From NCBI RefSeq assembly GCF_028550395.1, contig NZ_JAQQKW010000001.1, positions 620,001 through 684,000 on the forward strand: a stretch of DNA of 64,000 nucleotides. The letters are read 5' to 3'. Numbering within the stretch: the stretch's first letter is position 1; each line of letters begins with the position of its first letter. This document shows positions 18,115-27,119 of this stretch, in pieces. The DNA comes from Asticcacaulis currens (GTDB taxonomy: Bacteria; Pseudomonadota; Alphaproteobacteria; Caulobacterales; Caulobacteraceae). The notes under the pieces are model-generated. The model was not told where the DNA came from, made no database searches, and saw only the letters and a list, made by a program, of their open reading frames with translations. A program made the translations under genes and the position numbers.

Positions 18115-19032
18115 ATGTCCACCGCACAGCCCGCGGCCCCGTCACCTTCGTTTTTCGCTTCGCCCATCGGTCTGGCCATACTGTGCTATGCCGTTTGGGG
18201 CTTTGCGCCGCTCGTCTATCTGCCGATGAAAGACTTTGGCGCTGGCGCTTTGGAGATCATGGCGCACCGATCGGTATGGGCGCTGATCTGGTCGGGCGGA
18301 CTGGTGATGATCACCCGACAATTTCCGGAAGTGCTGACCATCTTCCGCACACCGAAGGTGGCGTTGACCCTGCTGGTAGCGGCGCTGATGATCGCTATTA
18401 ACTGGGGCGTCTTTGTGTGGGCCGTGACCAACCACCACACCATCGAGTCGGCGCTGGGCTATTATCTCAACCCGCTGCTGAACATGGCGGCGGGGGCGAT
18501 CCTGTTTAAGGAGCGCCTTGATAACTGGGGCAAGGCGGCCATCGGTCTGGCCATCGTCGGGGTAGGGATTCAGGCTTTGGCTCTGGGCCACATTCCCTAC
18601 ATCGCGCTCACTCTGGCCCTGTCCTTTGCCACCTATGGCATCATCCGCAAGCAACTGGCCGTGTCGGCTCTGGCCGGGCTGTTTGTCGAATGCGTCTTCT
18701 TGTTTGTGCCGTCGATCATTTATCTGGTGTGGTTCGAAGGGACGGGGCAGGGGCACTTCTTCGGCGGCCTGTCGCACGCCTTTTGGTTCGCCCTGACAGG
18801 ACCCGTGACGGTCCTGCCGCTGTTTCTGTTTTCCTACGTGGCGCGTCGCCTGCCGCTTTCGACCATGGGCTTTATTCAGTTCATGGCCCCGACCATCGCC
18901 TTCATGATCGGCCTGTTTCAGGGCGAGTTGTTCACGCCGTTGCGGGCCCTGTCCTTCGCCTTTATCTGGTTCGGCGCAGGGGTGTTTGCCTTTGGGGCGT
19001 GGCGTCGCGCCAGACAGATGCGGGTGGGGTAG
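18115..19032 (+). CDS. rarD: RarD-like EamA/DMT superfamily permease
   Basis: A 305-residue inner-membrane protein with about ten hydrophobic helices arranged as two EamA repeats. The RarD signature is visible in the first half: LCYAVWGFAPLVYLPMKD, EIMAHRSVWAL, then INWGVFVWAVTNHH and ALGYYLNPLLN. The second half has MGFIQFMAPTIAFMIG. RarD relates to chloramphenicol sensitivity in E. coli; the substrate is not firmly known. The ATG at 18115 is preferred over an in-frame TTG at 18100. A stretch of C-rich DNA and a palindrome separate it from the convergent hydrolase gene. Confidence 0.88.
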   Translation: MSTAQPAAPSPSFFASPIGLAILCYAVWGFAPLVYLPMKDFGAGALEIMAHRSVWALIWSGGLVMITRQFPEVLTIFRTPKVALTLLVAALMIAINWGVFVWAVTNHHTIESALGYYLNPLLNMAAGAILFKERLDNWGKAAIGLAIVGVGIQALALGHIPYIALTLALSFATYGIIRKQLAVSALAGLFVECVFLFVPSIIYLVWFEGTGQGHFFGGLSHAFWFALTGPVTVLPLFLFSYVARRLPLSTMGFIQFMAPTIAFMIGLFQGELFTPLRALSFAFIWFGAGVFAFGAWRRARQMRVG

Positions 19033-19067
19033 AGCGGGAGATCCCCCTCCCCCCATTCCGTCGGTAT

Positions 19068-19085
19068 CCCCCTGATATCAGGGGG
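19068..19085. other. Perfect 18-bp palindrome between convergent genes
   Basis: CCCCCTGATATCAGGGGG reads the same on both strands. It lies 6 bases from the hydrolase stop codon and 35 from the permease stop. It could form a strong hairpin at the end of both transcripts, although no T-run follows on either side. Confidence 0.5.
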
Positions 19086-19090
19086 GACGC

Positions 19091-20230
19091 TTAGTTTAGC
19101 GCTGCGTACACCTCATTGATCAGCCCGACAGGACGAGGATCGCCGATCAGGTAGTGTGACTGACGGTTCATCACATAGGCGATGCTGAGGCGCTTGTCTG
19201 GGTCGGCCATCACGCACGACCCGCCCCAGCCCGAATGACCGACGGCGCGGGCATTGGGGCCATAGATGCCGACGCCACGATTGCGCAGGAAACCCGCGCC
19301 CCACGACAGGTCGAACGGCAGGACGCGGTCGCGCCCGAAAACACGCTCCTTGGTGGCGTCGTTCAGCGTCTTTTCCGACAGCAGCGCCTGTCCCATCAGC
19401 GTGCCGCCATTGGCCACCACCTGCATCAGCAGGGCCAGAGCCTCCGCCGTGGCGTGGCCATTGGCCGACGGGATTTCCATGCGTCGCCAGTCGGCCGAAC
19501 CGCGGCCGGCCGGAGAGGAGCCCTTGTCGAGGAAAGCGGCCTGTTTGATCGCATCAAGCGGGCCGAGGTCCGGGGCGCGCGTCGGTTTCCACATTTCCGA
19601 GATACGGGAAAATTCGCCGTCCGGCGTGCCGATCATCAGGTCAAGCCCGAACGGCGTGGCGATGTCTTCGCGCAGCGCGGTTCCCAGCGTGCGCCCGTCG
19701 GCGCGACGGAAGATTTCCCCCAGCAGATAGCCGATGGTAATGGGATGATAGCCCGAGCCTTCGCCCGGCGTCCATAACGGGGCCTGATCGCACAGGGCCT
19801 CAAGCAGGGCTGGAATATCGAACCAGGTGGTGGGGTCAATCGGCGGGCTGAACCCCGATAGGCCGCCCTGATGCGAGATCAGTTGCCCCAGCGTGATGTT
19901 CTCCTTGCCCTTACGGCCAAACTCCGGCCACAGCACCGAAACCTTATAGGCGTAGTCGAGCTTCCCCTGATCGACCAGCCGCGCGATCATCAGGGCGGTC
20001 ACGGCCTTGGTAGAGGAAAAGATCGGCGTCAGGGTAGTGTCCGTAAAGGGCTCAGTGCCTTCGCGGTTTTTCACCCCGCCCCAAAGGTCGAGAATGACCT
20101 CATCCGCCTGCACTACCGTAAAACGCGCGCCTTTTTCACTGAGGCCGTCCGGTCCTTCGGCAAAATTCCGGGCAAAGCGGTCCTTGACAGCGGCGAAGCG
20201 GGCGGGGGCGGTGCCAAAGATTTCGGTCAT
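19091..20230 (-). CDS. Serine hydrolase, beta-lactamase / EstB-like esterase family
   Basis: A 379-residue protein of the class C beta-lactamase fold (family VIII esterases, penicillin-binding-protein-like). The catalytic SxxK motif is SSTK at residues 72-75 (TPIFSSTKAVTALM). The tyrosine region is GSGYHPITIGYLLGEI, and a C-terminal GHSGWGGSCVMADP fits the third motif area. There is no signal peptide from the chosen ATG at 20230, so a cytoplasmic esterase is more likely than a periplasmic lactamase. An upstream in-frame start at 20260 would add ten residues. Its substrate is unknown. Confidence 0.85.
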   Translation of the reverse strand: MTEIFGTAPARFAAVKDRFARNFAEGPDGLSEKGARFTVVQADEVILDLWGGVKNREGTEPFTDTTLTPIFSSTKAVTALMIARLVDQGKLDYAYKVSVLWPEFGRKGKENITLGQLISHQGGLSGFSPPIDPTTWFDIPALLEALCDQAPLWTPGEGSGYHPITIGYLLGEIFRRADGRTLGTALREDIATPFGLDLMIGTPDGEFSRISEMWKPTRAPDLGPLDAIKQAAFLDKGSSPAGRGSADWRRMEIPSANGHATAEALALLMQVVANGGTLMGQALLSEKTLNDATKERVFGRDRVLPFDLSWGAGFLRNRGVGIYGPNARAVGHSGWGGSCVMADPDKRLSIAYVMNRQSHYLIGDPRPVGLINEVYAALN

Positions 20231-20385
20231 GGGCGTGACTCCGGAACAGATGCCGTTCACCTATAGGCGCAGCGCTCTCGCGGGGCAACCGATCTGCAAA
20301 CGATAGCGTTAACAGCCGTGTGGCCGCTGCCGCAAAAAGGCCACAATTCGCCGCACCCTTGCGCTCACACTCAAGGAGATGCCCC

Positions 20386-21213
20386 ATGTCTGCTCGCCCC
20401 TTACTGTTGGCCGCCGCTGCCGCCCTCACCGTAAGCCTGTCGGGTCAGGCCTTCGCCCACGAAGGCCACGACCATCACGAAGCCCACGCCAAGGCCCCGG
20501 ATGCGGCGCTGAAAGCCGCCATCGACGGCGCGTGGCGCACGCCGGAAAACAAGGCGCGCGATCAGTACCGCCACCCGGCGGAGGCCCTGGCCTTCTGGGG
20601 TCTCAAGCCCGGCGCCGATATTGTCGAATTCTATCCCGGTGCCAAAGGCTGGTGGACGGAAATCCTGGCCCCCTACGCCCATAAGACCAAGGGGCGCTAC
20701 ACGGGCGTGATGAACAACACCAATGATGCGGCCTTCTGGGCCGAGGTGGCGGACAAGTCGATTTATGGTGAGGTCAGTGCCTCCACGCTCGACGCCCTGC
20801 CGGCGGGTAAGGCCGATCTGGTGCTGATCGCGCGCGCCTTCCACAACTGGGCCCGTCAGGACGGGGCGACCGAGCGTCATCTGGAAGCCGCGTTCAAGGC
20901 GCTGAAGCCCGGCGGCATTCTGGCGGTCGAACAGCATCGCGCGACGGAAGGCTCAGACCCCAAGGCCGGGACGGGCTATGTGCCGGAAAGCTATGTCATC
21001 GACGCCGCAAAAAAGGCAGGCTTCGTGCTGGTGGGCAAGAGCGAGATCAATGCCAATCCGAAGGACGATCACGACCATCCGTTTGGCGTGTGGACGCTGA
21101 AACCCATCCGCAACAGCGGCAAGGGCGACGCCGCCCTGACGCCCGAACAACGCGCCGCGTTTGACGCGATTGGCGAATCCGACCGCATGACGCTGAAATT
21201 CAGGAAGCCGTAA
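20386..21213 (+). CDS. Exported class I SAM-dependent methyltransferase-like protein
   Basis: A 275-residue protein. A clear Sec signal peptide occupies residues 1-22 (LLLAAAAALTVSLSGQAFA). A His-rich stretch follows (HEGHDHHEAHAK). The rest has a methyltransferase-like Rossmann layout: GADIVEFYPGAKGWWTEIL, KADLVLIARAFHNW and LKPGGILAVEQHRA. The usual glycine-rich SAM motif is replaced by EFYPGAKGW. It belongs to a family annotated as predicted methyltransferase. SAM is not expected in the periplasm, so its true role is open. CAAGGAG nine bases before the ATG and the signal peptide both support the start. It overlaps the convergent nuclease gene by 14 bases. Confidence 0.85.
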   Translation: MSARPLLLAAAAALTVSLSGQAFAHEGHDHHEAHAKAPDAALKAAIDGAWRTPENKARDQYRHPAEALAFWGLKPGADIVEFYPGAKGWWTEILAPYAHKTKGRYTGVMNNTNDAAFWAEVADKSIYGEVSASTLDALPAGKADLVLIARAFHNWARQDGATERHLEAAFKALKPGGILAVEQHRATEGSDPKAGTGYVPESYVIDAAKKAGFVLVGKSEINANPKDDHDHPFGVWTLKPIRNSGKGDAALTPEQRAAFDAIGESDRMTLKFRKP

Positions 21214-23344
21214 CGGCAGACAGCCGTTTCTCATTGACCATTTTCAGCAATTCCGCTGCCGCCATCGCGTCCGACAGGGCGCGATGGTGATTTTTTAGTT
21301 CAATGCCAAATTCACGCGATAGCGGTGCGAGACCGTAGGCCGCCAGCCCCGGAAAGTGCCGTCGCATTGAGGCGACGGTGCACAGTTTGGGATAGCGGAA
21401 AGGTCGTTCCAGCCGCCTGTATTCGGCCGACAGGAAGCCGTAGTCGAAATTGACATTGTGGGCGACGAAGACCGTACCTTTCAGAAAGGCGTCGAAGGCG
21501 TCGGCGATGTCGACAAAGCGTGGCGCGTCCCTGACCATCTCATTGCTGATACCGGTCAGTTCGGTAATAAAGGCGGGGATGCGGCGTTCGGGATTGATGA
21601 GGCTCTGCCAGGTGTCGATGATCTCGCCATTGCGGATTTTCACCGCGCCGATCTCGGTGACGCGCTCATAGGCCGCCTGTCCCCCGGTGGTTTCGATATC
21701 GACCACCGTATAGACCTGATCCGGGTCGGGTCGGAAGGCGACGCGCACTATCCCGGCTTCAAACCCGGCCTGACGCAAAAGGTTGAGCCGCGCCAGTTGA
21801 TGTCGGCGCACCTGATCGCCTTCGGCCTTGACCTCTATAAATCGGACGCTGTCGGGACCAATCAGCAGCAGGTCGGGAAAGCCGTCGCGTAAGCTTTGAA
21901 AATCGCTGCACAAGCCGGCAATGATGTCGCGCACCGCTTTGGACGGCGCAACGTTCAGAAAGTCGTGCATCAAATCACCCAAGCCCGGCCACCAGCCGAA
22001 GACACCATTCTCACGGCCTTCACAGCGGGCGAGGGTGGCCGCGATCAGCGGCCAGCTGCGGCCTGTTTCCAGCGCGGCCAGACGCTCGGCCACGACGTGC
22101 GGGAACAAGGCTGCGAAGCGATTGTCTTTCAAGGCCTGTGGCATCCAGTCGAATTCCGAGGCCAGTGATCCGGGCTGCTCGAACAGTTCGTCCCAGAACA
22201 GCAGACCGAACAGGGCGGGCCACAGGCCGTTTTCGACGTGGTAGGCCGTCCAGCCCTGTGCTTCGTAATGGCGGATGGCCGCCAGTTCCGGCAGGCCGCG
22301 ATAGAGGTCGTCGGCGCTGATCTCTTCGCCGTCGCGAAGCAGGTCGGTAAACGCACTGGTGCGCTTCTTGCCGAACTTGCGGCGGTAAAAGTCGTCGGCG
22401 AACAGGAAGGCCTCATCGTGCGCCGGGGCGTCGAGCATGGACTCCAGCAGGGCCAGCACGCGCTCTGTCTCGCCCCGCCCGTGCAGCAACCGGATGGTGC
22501 GTTCCTGACTCTCGAACAGGCCCGATTGCGCGTAAAAGCCAATGGCCTGATCCGTGTCCTTCTGCCGCTCAAAGAAACGCCCCAGATCGTGCATCAGCCG
22601 GTCGCGCAGCCCTTCGACGAAGGGCGTCGTCGCTTCTGGCAAAAGGCCCGCCTGTTCGGCCAGTCGCTGATAATCCTCCGGCGTCGCACTTTTCAGAGAC
22701 TTCAGGGCCTGCGTGTAGGCATGGCCGCCCAGCGCTTCCTCGCGGCTGATGAAGCGCGCCTGATAGGCGGCCTGTCCCCGCACCGACACAACGCCGAGAT
22801 CACGCAGGGTAAAGGCGGTCAGATTGTCGCTTAGCTTGCCGAAATAGAGGTAGAGCAGAAAGGCGACGGTCTCGCGGTGCCCCGGCACCCACGTCGTGTG
22901 CGAAAAAGCGGCGGAAAAATCGTCAAACGGCAGACCCGCTTCGACGGCTCGCGCCACCTGCGCCTTCGACCATTGGCGCGACACAGCGATATCGTGGTCG
23001 CGCGCTATCTGCTCCAGCATGGGGCGCGTCAGGGTGTCGAGCCAGGCCCGATAATCCGCGGCGGACGCGTGACGCGCGAAGCCAGACTCCGCCAACTCCT
23101 CCAGCCGCCATTCGATCTCGCTAATTTCCGCATAGACCAGGTCGGCAACGCTGAAGACCGGCCGCTTGCGGTTCGACATACGGATAAATAGGCACTGGGC
23201 TTCAAGGGTTAGCCCCTCAAAGGCGGCAATAAAGGCGTGCTCGCTTTCGCCCAGCACCGTCGCATAGACCTCCCGCACAAAGGCCAGCATTTCGCTGAAA
23301 TGGGCGTGGTAATAGGTCGGGGGCAGAACGGGAAAACGCGACAT
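21200..23344 (-). CDS. FAN1-type VRR-NUC nuclease fused to a DEDDh 3'-5' exonuclease
   Basis: A 714-residue cytoplasmic protein with two nuclease units. The first about 480 residues are helical and FAN1-like, including a middle part with short repeat-like helices (about 250-310). The VRR-NUC core is at about 480-540: PDLLLIG (Asp491) and FIEVKAEGDQ (Glu504, Lys506) fit a PD-ExK site. A DEDDh exonuclease follows at about 545-705: VDIETTG (Asp549, Glu551), AHNVNFD (Asp634) and HHRALSDA (His687, Asp692), as in DNA polymerase III epsilon. FAN1 proteins act on interstrand crosslinks and 5' flaps. The fusion would supply a proofreading-type exonuclease on the same chain. All listed catalytic residues are intact. 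Confidence 0.88.
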   Translation of the reverse strand: MSRFPVLPPTYYHAHFSEMLAFVREVYATVLGESEHAFIAAFEGLTLEAQCLFIRMSNRKRPVFSVADLVYAEISEIEWRLEELAESGFARHASAADYRAWLDTLTRPMLEQIARDHDIAVSRQWSKAQVARAVEAGLPFDDFSAAFSHTTWVPGHRETVAFLLYLYFGKLSDNLTAFTLRDLGVVSVRGQAAYQARFISREEALGGHAYTQALKSLKSATPEDYQRLAEQAGLLPEATTPFVEGLRDRLMHDLGRFFERQKDTDQAIGFYAQSGLFESQERTIRLLHGRGETERVLALLESMLDAPAHDEAFLFADDFYRRKFGKKRTSAFTDLLRDGEEISADDLYRGLPELAAIRHYEAQGWTAYHVENGLWPALFGLLFWDELFEQPGSLASEFDWMPQALKDNRFAALFPHVVAERLAALETGRSWPLIAATLARCEGRENGVFGWWPGLGDLMHDFLNVAPSKAVRDIIAGLCSDFQSLRDGFPDLLLIGPDSVRFIEVKAEGDQVRRHQLARLNLLRQAGFEAGIVRVAFRPDPDQVYTVVDIETTGGQAAYERVTEIGAVKIRNGEIIDTWQSLINPERRIPAFITELTGISNEMVRDAPRFVDIADAFDAFLKGTVFVAHNVNFDYGFLSAEYRRLERPFRYPKLCTVASMRRHFPGLAAYGLAPLSREFGIELKNHHRALSDAMAAAELLKMVNEKRLSAVTAS

Positions 23345-23417
23345 GATTGACCTCTGAAGGCGCTGTCACGTTCCTTATATGTTCCCGTCGTGCGGCGCAA
23401 GCCTCGAGGGGCAATGC

Positions 23418-24401
23418 CTACTTCTTGTGCATCATATCCATGACGTTCAATATCGCCGGACCCAGAATGACGACAAAAAGAACGGGCAAGAAAAAGACGA
23501 TCATCGGCACGGTCAACTGCGCTGGCAGGGCTGCGGCCTTCTTTTCTGCGGCCGACAGGCGCAGTTCGCGGTTTTCCTTGGCCATAACGCGCAGAGCGGT
23601 GCCCAGCGGCGTGCCGTATTTTTCAGCCTGAATCATGGCGGTACAGACTGATTTGATACCCGGATAGTTGGTCCGGCGCGCCAGCCCTTCATAGGCCATG
23701 CGGCGTTCGGGCAGATAAGACAGTTCCGCCACCAAAAGCGACAGCTCTTCGGCCAGTTCGATCGACGCCGAACCGATTTCCTGCGACACCTTTTGCAGGG
23801 CGGCTTCGATCGACATACCGGCTTCGACGCAGATCAGAAGCAGGTCCAGCGCATCGGGGAAAGCAGTGACGATGGAGGCGCGGCGCTTGGAGGCGGCGTT
23901 GCTTATGTAAATGTTGGGCGCATAATAGCCCGCGACGAACATGGCGACGCAGATCAGGATCTTAATATTAGGCGGCTGACCGAAATCGTTGACCACATAG
24001 ATATAAAAGGTCGCAAACGCCCCCATGACGAAGGGCATCAGGAATCGGAAGAAGTAAAAGGTTGTCACCGGCTTGGGGCCACGAAAACCGGCCATAGCTA
24101 GATTATCGACTACCTTAGGGTCTTCGAGCAGGGTCTTCAGATTTAGGCGGTCTACGATGCGCTTATAAAGGCTCTCGTCGGTCTGGCGCAGGCCGCTGTT
24201 CTGGCCCGGCTGAGCTAGGGTCTGACGTGCCTGACGTCGCAGTTCTTCACGCCGTTGCGCGACGGCTTTCATGCGTTTGTCGAGTTGCTCACCGGAGACG
24301 GAGGAGCGTAGGAGTGTGAGCACTGCAAGAAAAGATAGAACGGCGACCAAGACTGCAATCAAGTTGGCCGGTTGCATCAGAGTGTAGGCAAGCTCTTTCA
24401 T
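23418..24401 (-). CDS. tadC: Tad pilus inner-membrane platform protein TadC (GspF family)
   Basis: A 327-residue inner-membrane protein of the type II secretion F family, a partner of TadB in the pilus assembly platform. The N-terminal membrane helix is about residues 13-30 (NLIAVLVAVLSFLAVLTLL). Two helices lie near 120-160, and the GspF block ALDLLLICVEAGMSIEAALQKVS follows. The last helix is VPMIVFFLPVLFVVILGPAILN. It is the last gene of the minus-strand pilus operon, 72 bases after tadB. A Caulobacter name would be cpaH. Confidence 0.93.
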   Translation of the reverse strand: MKELAYTLMQPANLIAVLVAVLSFLAVLTLLRSSVSGEQLDKRMKAVAQRREELRRQARQTLAQPGQNSGLRQTDESLYKRIVDRLNLKTLLEDPKVVDNLAMAGFRGPKPVTTFYFFRFLMPFVMGAFATFYIYVVNDFGQPPNIKILICVAMFVAGYYAPNIYISNAASKRRASIVTAFPDALDLLLICVEAGMSIEAALQKVSQEIGSASIELAEELSLLVAELSYLPERRMAYEGLARRTNYPGIKSVCTAMIQAEKYGTPLGTALRVMAKENRELRLSAAEKKAAALPAQLTVPMIVFFLPVLFVVILGPAILNVMDMMHKK

Positions 24402-24473
24402 GATGTTATCACCATGAAAGACTCACTTTTTTTGGCGGGGCGTGTCTGAGTTTTCATGGAAAAATCATTTCGC

Positions 24474-25454
24474 CTAAATCTTGAAATTAATCATCTTGCG
24501 CATCATCAGGATGCCGCAAAGCATCCAAACTGCACCGCCCAGCAGCATAATATTGCCCCTAGGGTCTGTTAGCAGAGTTGACATGTAAACGGGGTTCGTT
24601 AGGTAAATCATCAACCCCACGCCGGGTGGAAGTACCCCAATAATGCTCGCAGAAGCTATGGCTTCGCCGGACAAAGCTTTTACCTTCTCCCGCATCATGC
24701 GTCTTGAACGTAGGACGTTAGAGAGGTTGCCCAGCGCTTCGGCCAGATTACCCCCGGTTTTTTGCTGAATGGCGATGACGATGGTGAAAAAGCGCAGTTC
24801 CGGCGTCGGCATTCGCTCACACATCTTTTCCAACGACAAATCCAATCCCATTCCTATGGAAATATTTTCGTTTAAGCGCTGGAACTCTGGACCCAGCGGC
24901 GCCGGAAGTTCTTTGGCGATCACCTTCAAGCCATCATAAACAGGTAAGCCCGACTTTATGCCGCGCACTAGAATGTCGATAGCGTCGGCAAAACTGGCCG
25001 TAAATTTTGTCGTCCGCCGTTTTGCTAAAAACGAGAGCCACCAACGTGGAGCACCGTAACCGAAGGCGAACCCAGCGCCGAGCGCGGCTAAAGGCATGCG
25101 GCTAAAAATCAAGACGGCAATCGATGCGACCAAGCCTAATGCGATTGACCAAATCCAAAAGGTTTTGACATTTGGGGCTAAACCCGCATGTTGCAGACGA
25201 GCGGTAAGAGACAGACGGGCCTTGCGCTCCCGCTGCTCGGACTCTTTCAGTTGCAGCATGATCTGCTTGCGCCGCTCTTCAGGCGTCTTGCTTACGGCGC
25301 CGCGCTGGCCCTTGCGACGGGCAGCAGTGCCTGCCCCTACAGCGATAGCCTGAGCGCGTTTGGCCGCGACCTCAGAGCCGCCGCCGCTGGTCAGGACAAA
25401 GCCCACCGAGGCTAGAACCACAAAGCTTAGGAATGCGATCAGGATGATCGTCAT
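24474..25454 (-). CDS. tadB: Tad pilus inner-membrane platform protein TadB (GspF family)
   Basis: A 326-residue inner-membrane protein that pairs with TadC. A membrane helix at residues 3-22 is followed by a basic cytoplasmic linker (RRKGQRGAVSKTPEERRKQ). Two helices follow near 100-140. The GspF domain contains FADAIDILVRGIKSGLPVYDGL, then KTGGNLAEALGNLSNVLRSRRMM, and the C-terminal helices ASIIGVLPPGVGLMIYL and IMLLGGAVWMLCGILMM complete it. It sits 36 bases after cpaF. Its DNA is noticeably richer in A and T than cpaF. The Caulobacter name would be cpaG. Confidence 0.93.
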   Translation of the reverse strand: MTIILIAFLSFVVLASVGFVLTSGGGSEVAAKRAQAIAVGAGTAARRKGQRGAVSKTPEERRKQIMLQLKESEQRERKARLSLTARLQHAGLAPNVKTFWIWSIALGLVASIAVLIFSRMPLAALGAGFAFGYGAPRWWLSFLAKRRTTKFTASFADAIDILVRGIKSGLPVYDGLKVIAKELPAPLGPEFQRLNENISIGMGLDLSLEKMCERMPTPELRFFTIVIAIQQKTGGNLAEALGNLSNVLRSRRMMREKVKALSGEAIASASIIGVLPPGVGLMIYLTNPVYMSTLLTDPRGNIMLLGGAVWMLCGILMMRKMINFKI

Positions 25455-25490
25455 GGGCGTTCCCCCGAACCCGATGTGTTAAGGCGAGGG

Positions 25491-27110
25491 CTATTCTGCG
25501 GCATCGAGTGCCTCCGCCAGTTCGCGCTCCAGACCATAATAGCGGGCGCGGTCCCAGAAGCGGGGACGACCGATACCGGTCGAACGGTGGCGACCGATGA
25601 TCTTACCTTCCTTGTTCTCACCCTCGATCTCGTACAGGAACAGGTCCTGGGTGATGATTACATCGCCTTCGAGACCCAGAACCTCGGTAATGTGGGTGAT
25701 GCGCCGCGAACCGTCGCGAAGACGGGCGGCCTGAACAATGATGTCAACAGACCCCACGATCATTTCGCGGATAGTTCGCGAGGGCAGGCCGTAGCCGCCC
25801 ATAGTAATCATGGATTCCAGACGCGAAATGGCTTCGCGAGGGGTATTGGCGTGCAGGGTTCCCATCGAACCGTCGTGACCGGTGTTCATGGCCTGCAGGA
25901 GGTCGAAGGCCTCCGGGCCACGCACTTCGCCGACGATGATGCGTTCGGGACGCATCCGCAGACAGTTTTTGACCAGATCGCGCATAGTGATCGCGCCCTG
26001 ACCTTCCAAATTCGGCGGACGGGTTTCCAGACGCACCACATGCGGCTGCTGAAGTTGCAGTTCGGCGGCGTCTTCGCAGGTAATGACGCGCTCGGTGGGG
26101 TCGATGAATGCGGTCATTGTGTTGAGCAGCGTCGTCTTGCCCGAACCGGTACCGCCGGAGATCAACACGTTACAGCGAGACGCCCCGATAACGCCCAGCA
26201 CCCGCGCGCCTTCCGGGCTGATGGAGCCGAACTCCACCAGGTTGCGCATGGTCAGCTTGTCCTTTTTGAACTTCCGGATGGTAAGCGTCGGGCCATCCAG
26301 CGCCAATGGCGGCGCGATGACGTTGACGCGCGACCCGTCCGGCAGGCGGGCGTCGCAGATGGGCGAGCTTTCATCAACACGGCGGCCGACCTGAGACACG
26401 ATGCGCTGACAGATATTCATCAGTTGCGCGTTGTCGCGGAAGCGCACGTTGGTCAGTTGTACCTTGCCGGAGACTTCGATGAAGACGCGGCCCGCGCCGT
26501 TGACCATGATATCCGCAATATCATCGCGCGCCAGCAGCGGCTCCAGTGGCCCGTAGCCCAGAACGTCATTGATGATGTCCTGAACGAGCGCGTCCTGCTC
26601 GACTATGGACATGGAGACGTTCTTGATCGTCACCAGTTCGGAGACGATATCGCGGATTTCCTCCGCCGCCGCCTTCTGATCCAGTTGCGCGAGTTGCGAT
26701 AGATCGATTGTATTCAGAAGCGCGTTGAATATTGCCGTTTTGGTGGCGTGGTAATAATCGGACTGCTCACGGACAATCTCGGTAACCGCCTGCGCCTTGT
26801 GCATCTGATCAAGCCCGGCAGCCAGTTTGCCTCCCTTGGCGGCAGGCTTGTCGGTACTGCGGCGATCTTCGTTTGCGCGCGGCGCATCCGCTACACCCTG
26901 CGGCCGTGTGGCAATATCGCCGCCCGGCTTTGCAGGGGGCGGCGCGCCCTTGATGTCCTTAGCCTTTTCCGCGGACGCACTCGCTCCGCTCAAGGCCTGC
27001 GGGCGCATCTGCGCGGCAGCCTGTGCGCCCGGCGAAGGTGCGGTCGCGCGCGGTGCGGCACCGAAGCCTGCGGGCGTACCCGATGAGTCCGTGGGGCGCT
27101 TTCCGAACAC
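25491..27110 (-). CDS. cpaF: Tad pilus assembly ATPase CpaF (TadA)
   Basis: The 539-residue secretion ATPase of the type II/IV VirB11-like family that powers pilus extension and, in Tad systems, retraction. About 120 N-terminal residues are low-complexity (Ala, Pro, Gly-rich). The core has [19 protein letters not shown], then Walker [13 protein letters not shown], an arginine-rich block [21 protein letters not shown] and Walker [15 protein letters not shown]. The His box [16 protein letters not shown] is intact. It lies 9 bases after cpaE. Confidence 0.95.
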   Translation of the reverse strand: MFGKRPTDSSGTPAGFGAAPRATAPSPGAQAAAQMRPQALSGASASAEKAKDIKGAPPPAKPGGDIATRPQGVADAPRANEDRRSTDKPAAKGGKLAAGLDQMHKAQAVTEIVREQSDYYHATKTAIFNALLNTIDLSQLAQLDQKAAAEEIRDIVSELVTIKNVSMSIVEQDALVQDIINDVLGYGPLEPLLARDDIADIMVNGAGRVFIEVSGKVQLTNVRFRDNAQLMNICQRIVSQVGRRVDESSPICDARLPDGSRVNVIAPPLALDGPTLTIRKFKKDKLTMRNLVEFGSISPEGARVLGVIGASRCNVLISGGTGSGKTTLLNTMTAFIDPTERVITCEDAAELQLQQPHVVRLETRPPNLEGQGAITMRDLVKNCLRMRPERIIVGEVRGPEAFDLLQAMNTGHDGSMGTLHANTPREAISRLESMITMGGYGLPSRTIREMIVGSVDIIVQAARLRDGSRRITHITEVLGLEGDVIITQDLFLYEIEGENKEGKIIGRHRSTGIGRPRFWDRARYYGLERELAEALDAAE

Positions 27111-27119
27111 CTAATGGCC

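Noticed and set aside
18142-19056. 304-codon minus-strand frame over the RarD-like permease
   Set aside because: The permease has clear membrane helices and family signature; the opposite frame is Gln, His and Arg-rich without a fold.
25476-26702. 408-codon plus-strand frame over cpaF
   Set aside because: Antisense to a gene with intact Walker motifs; no start signal.
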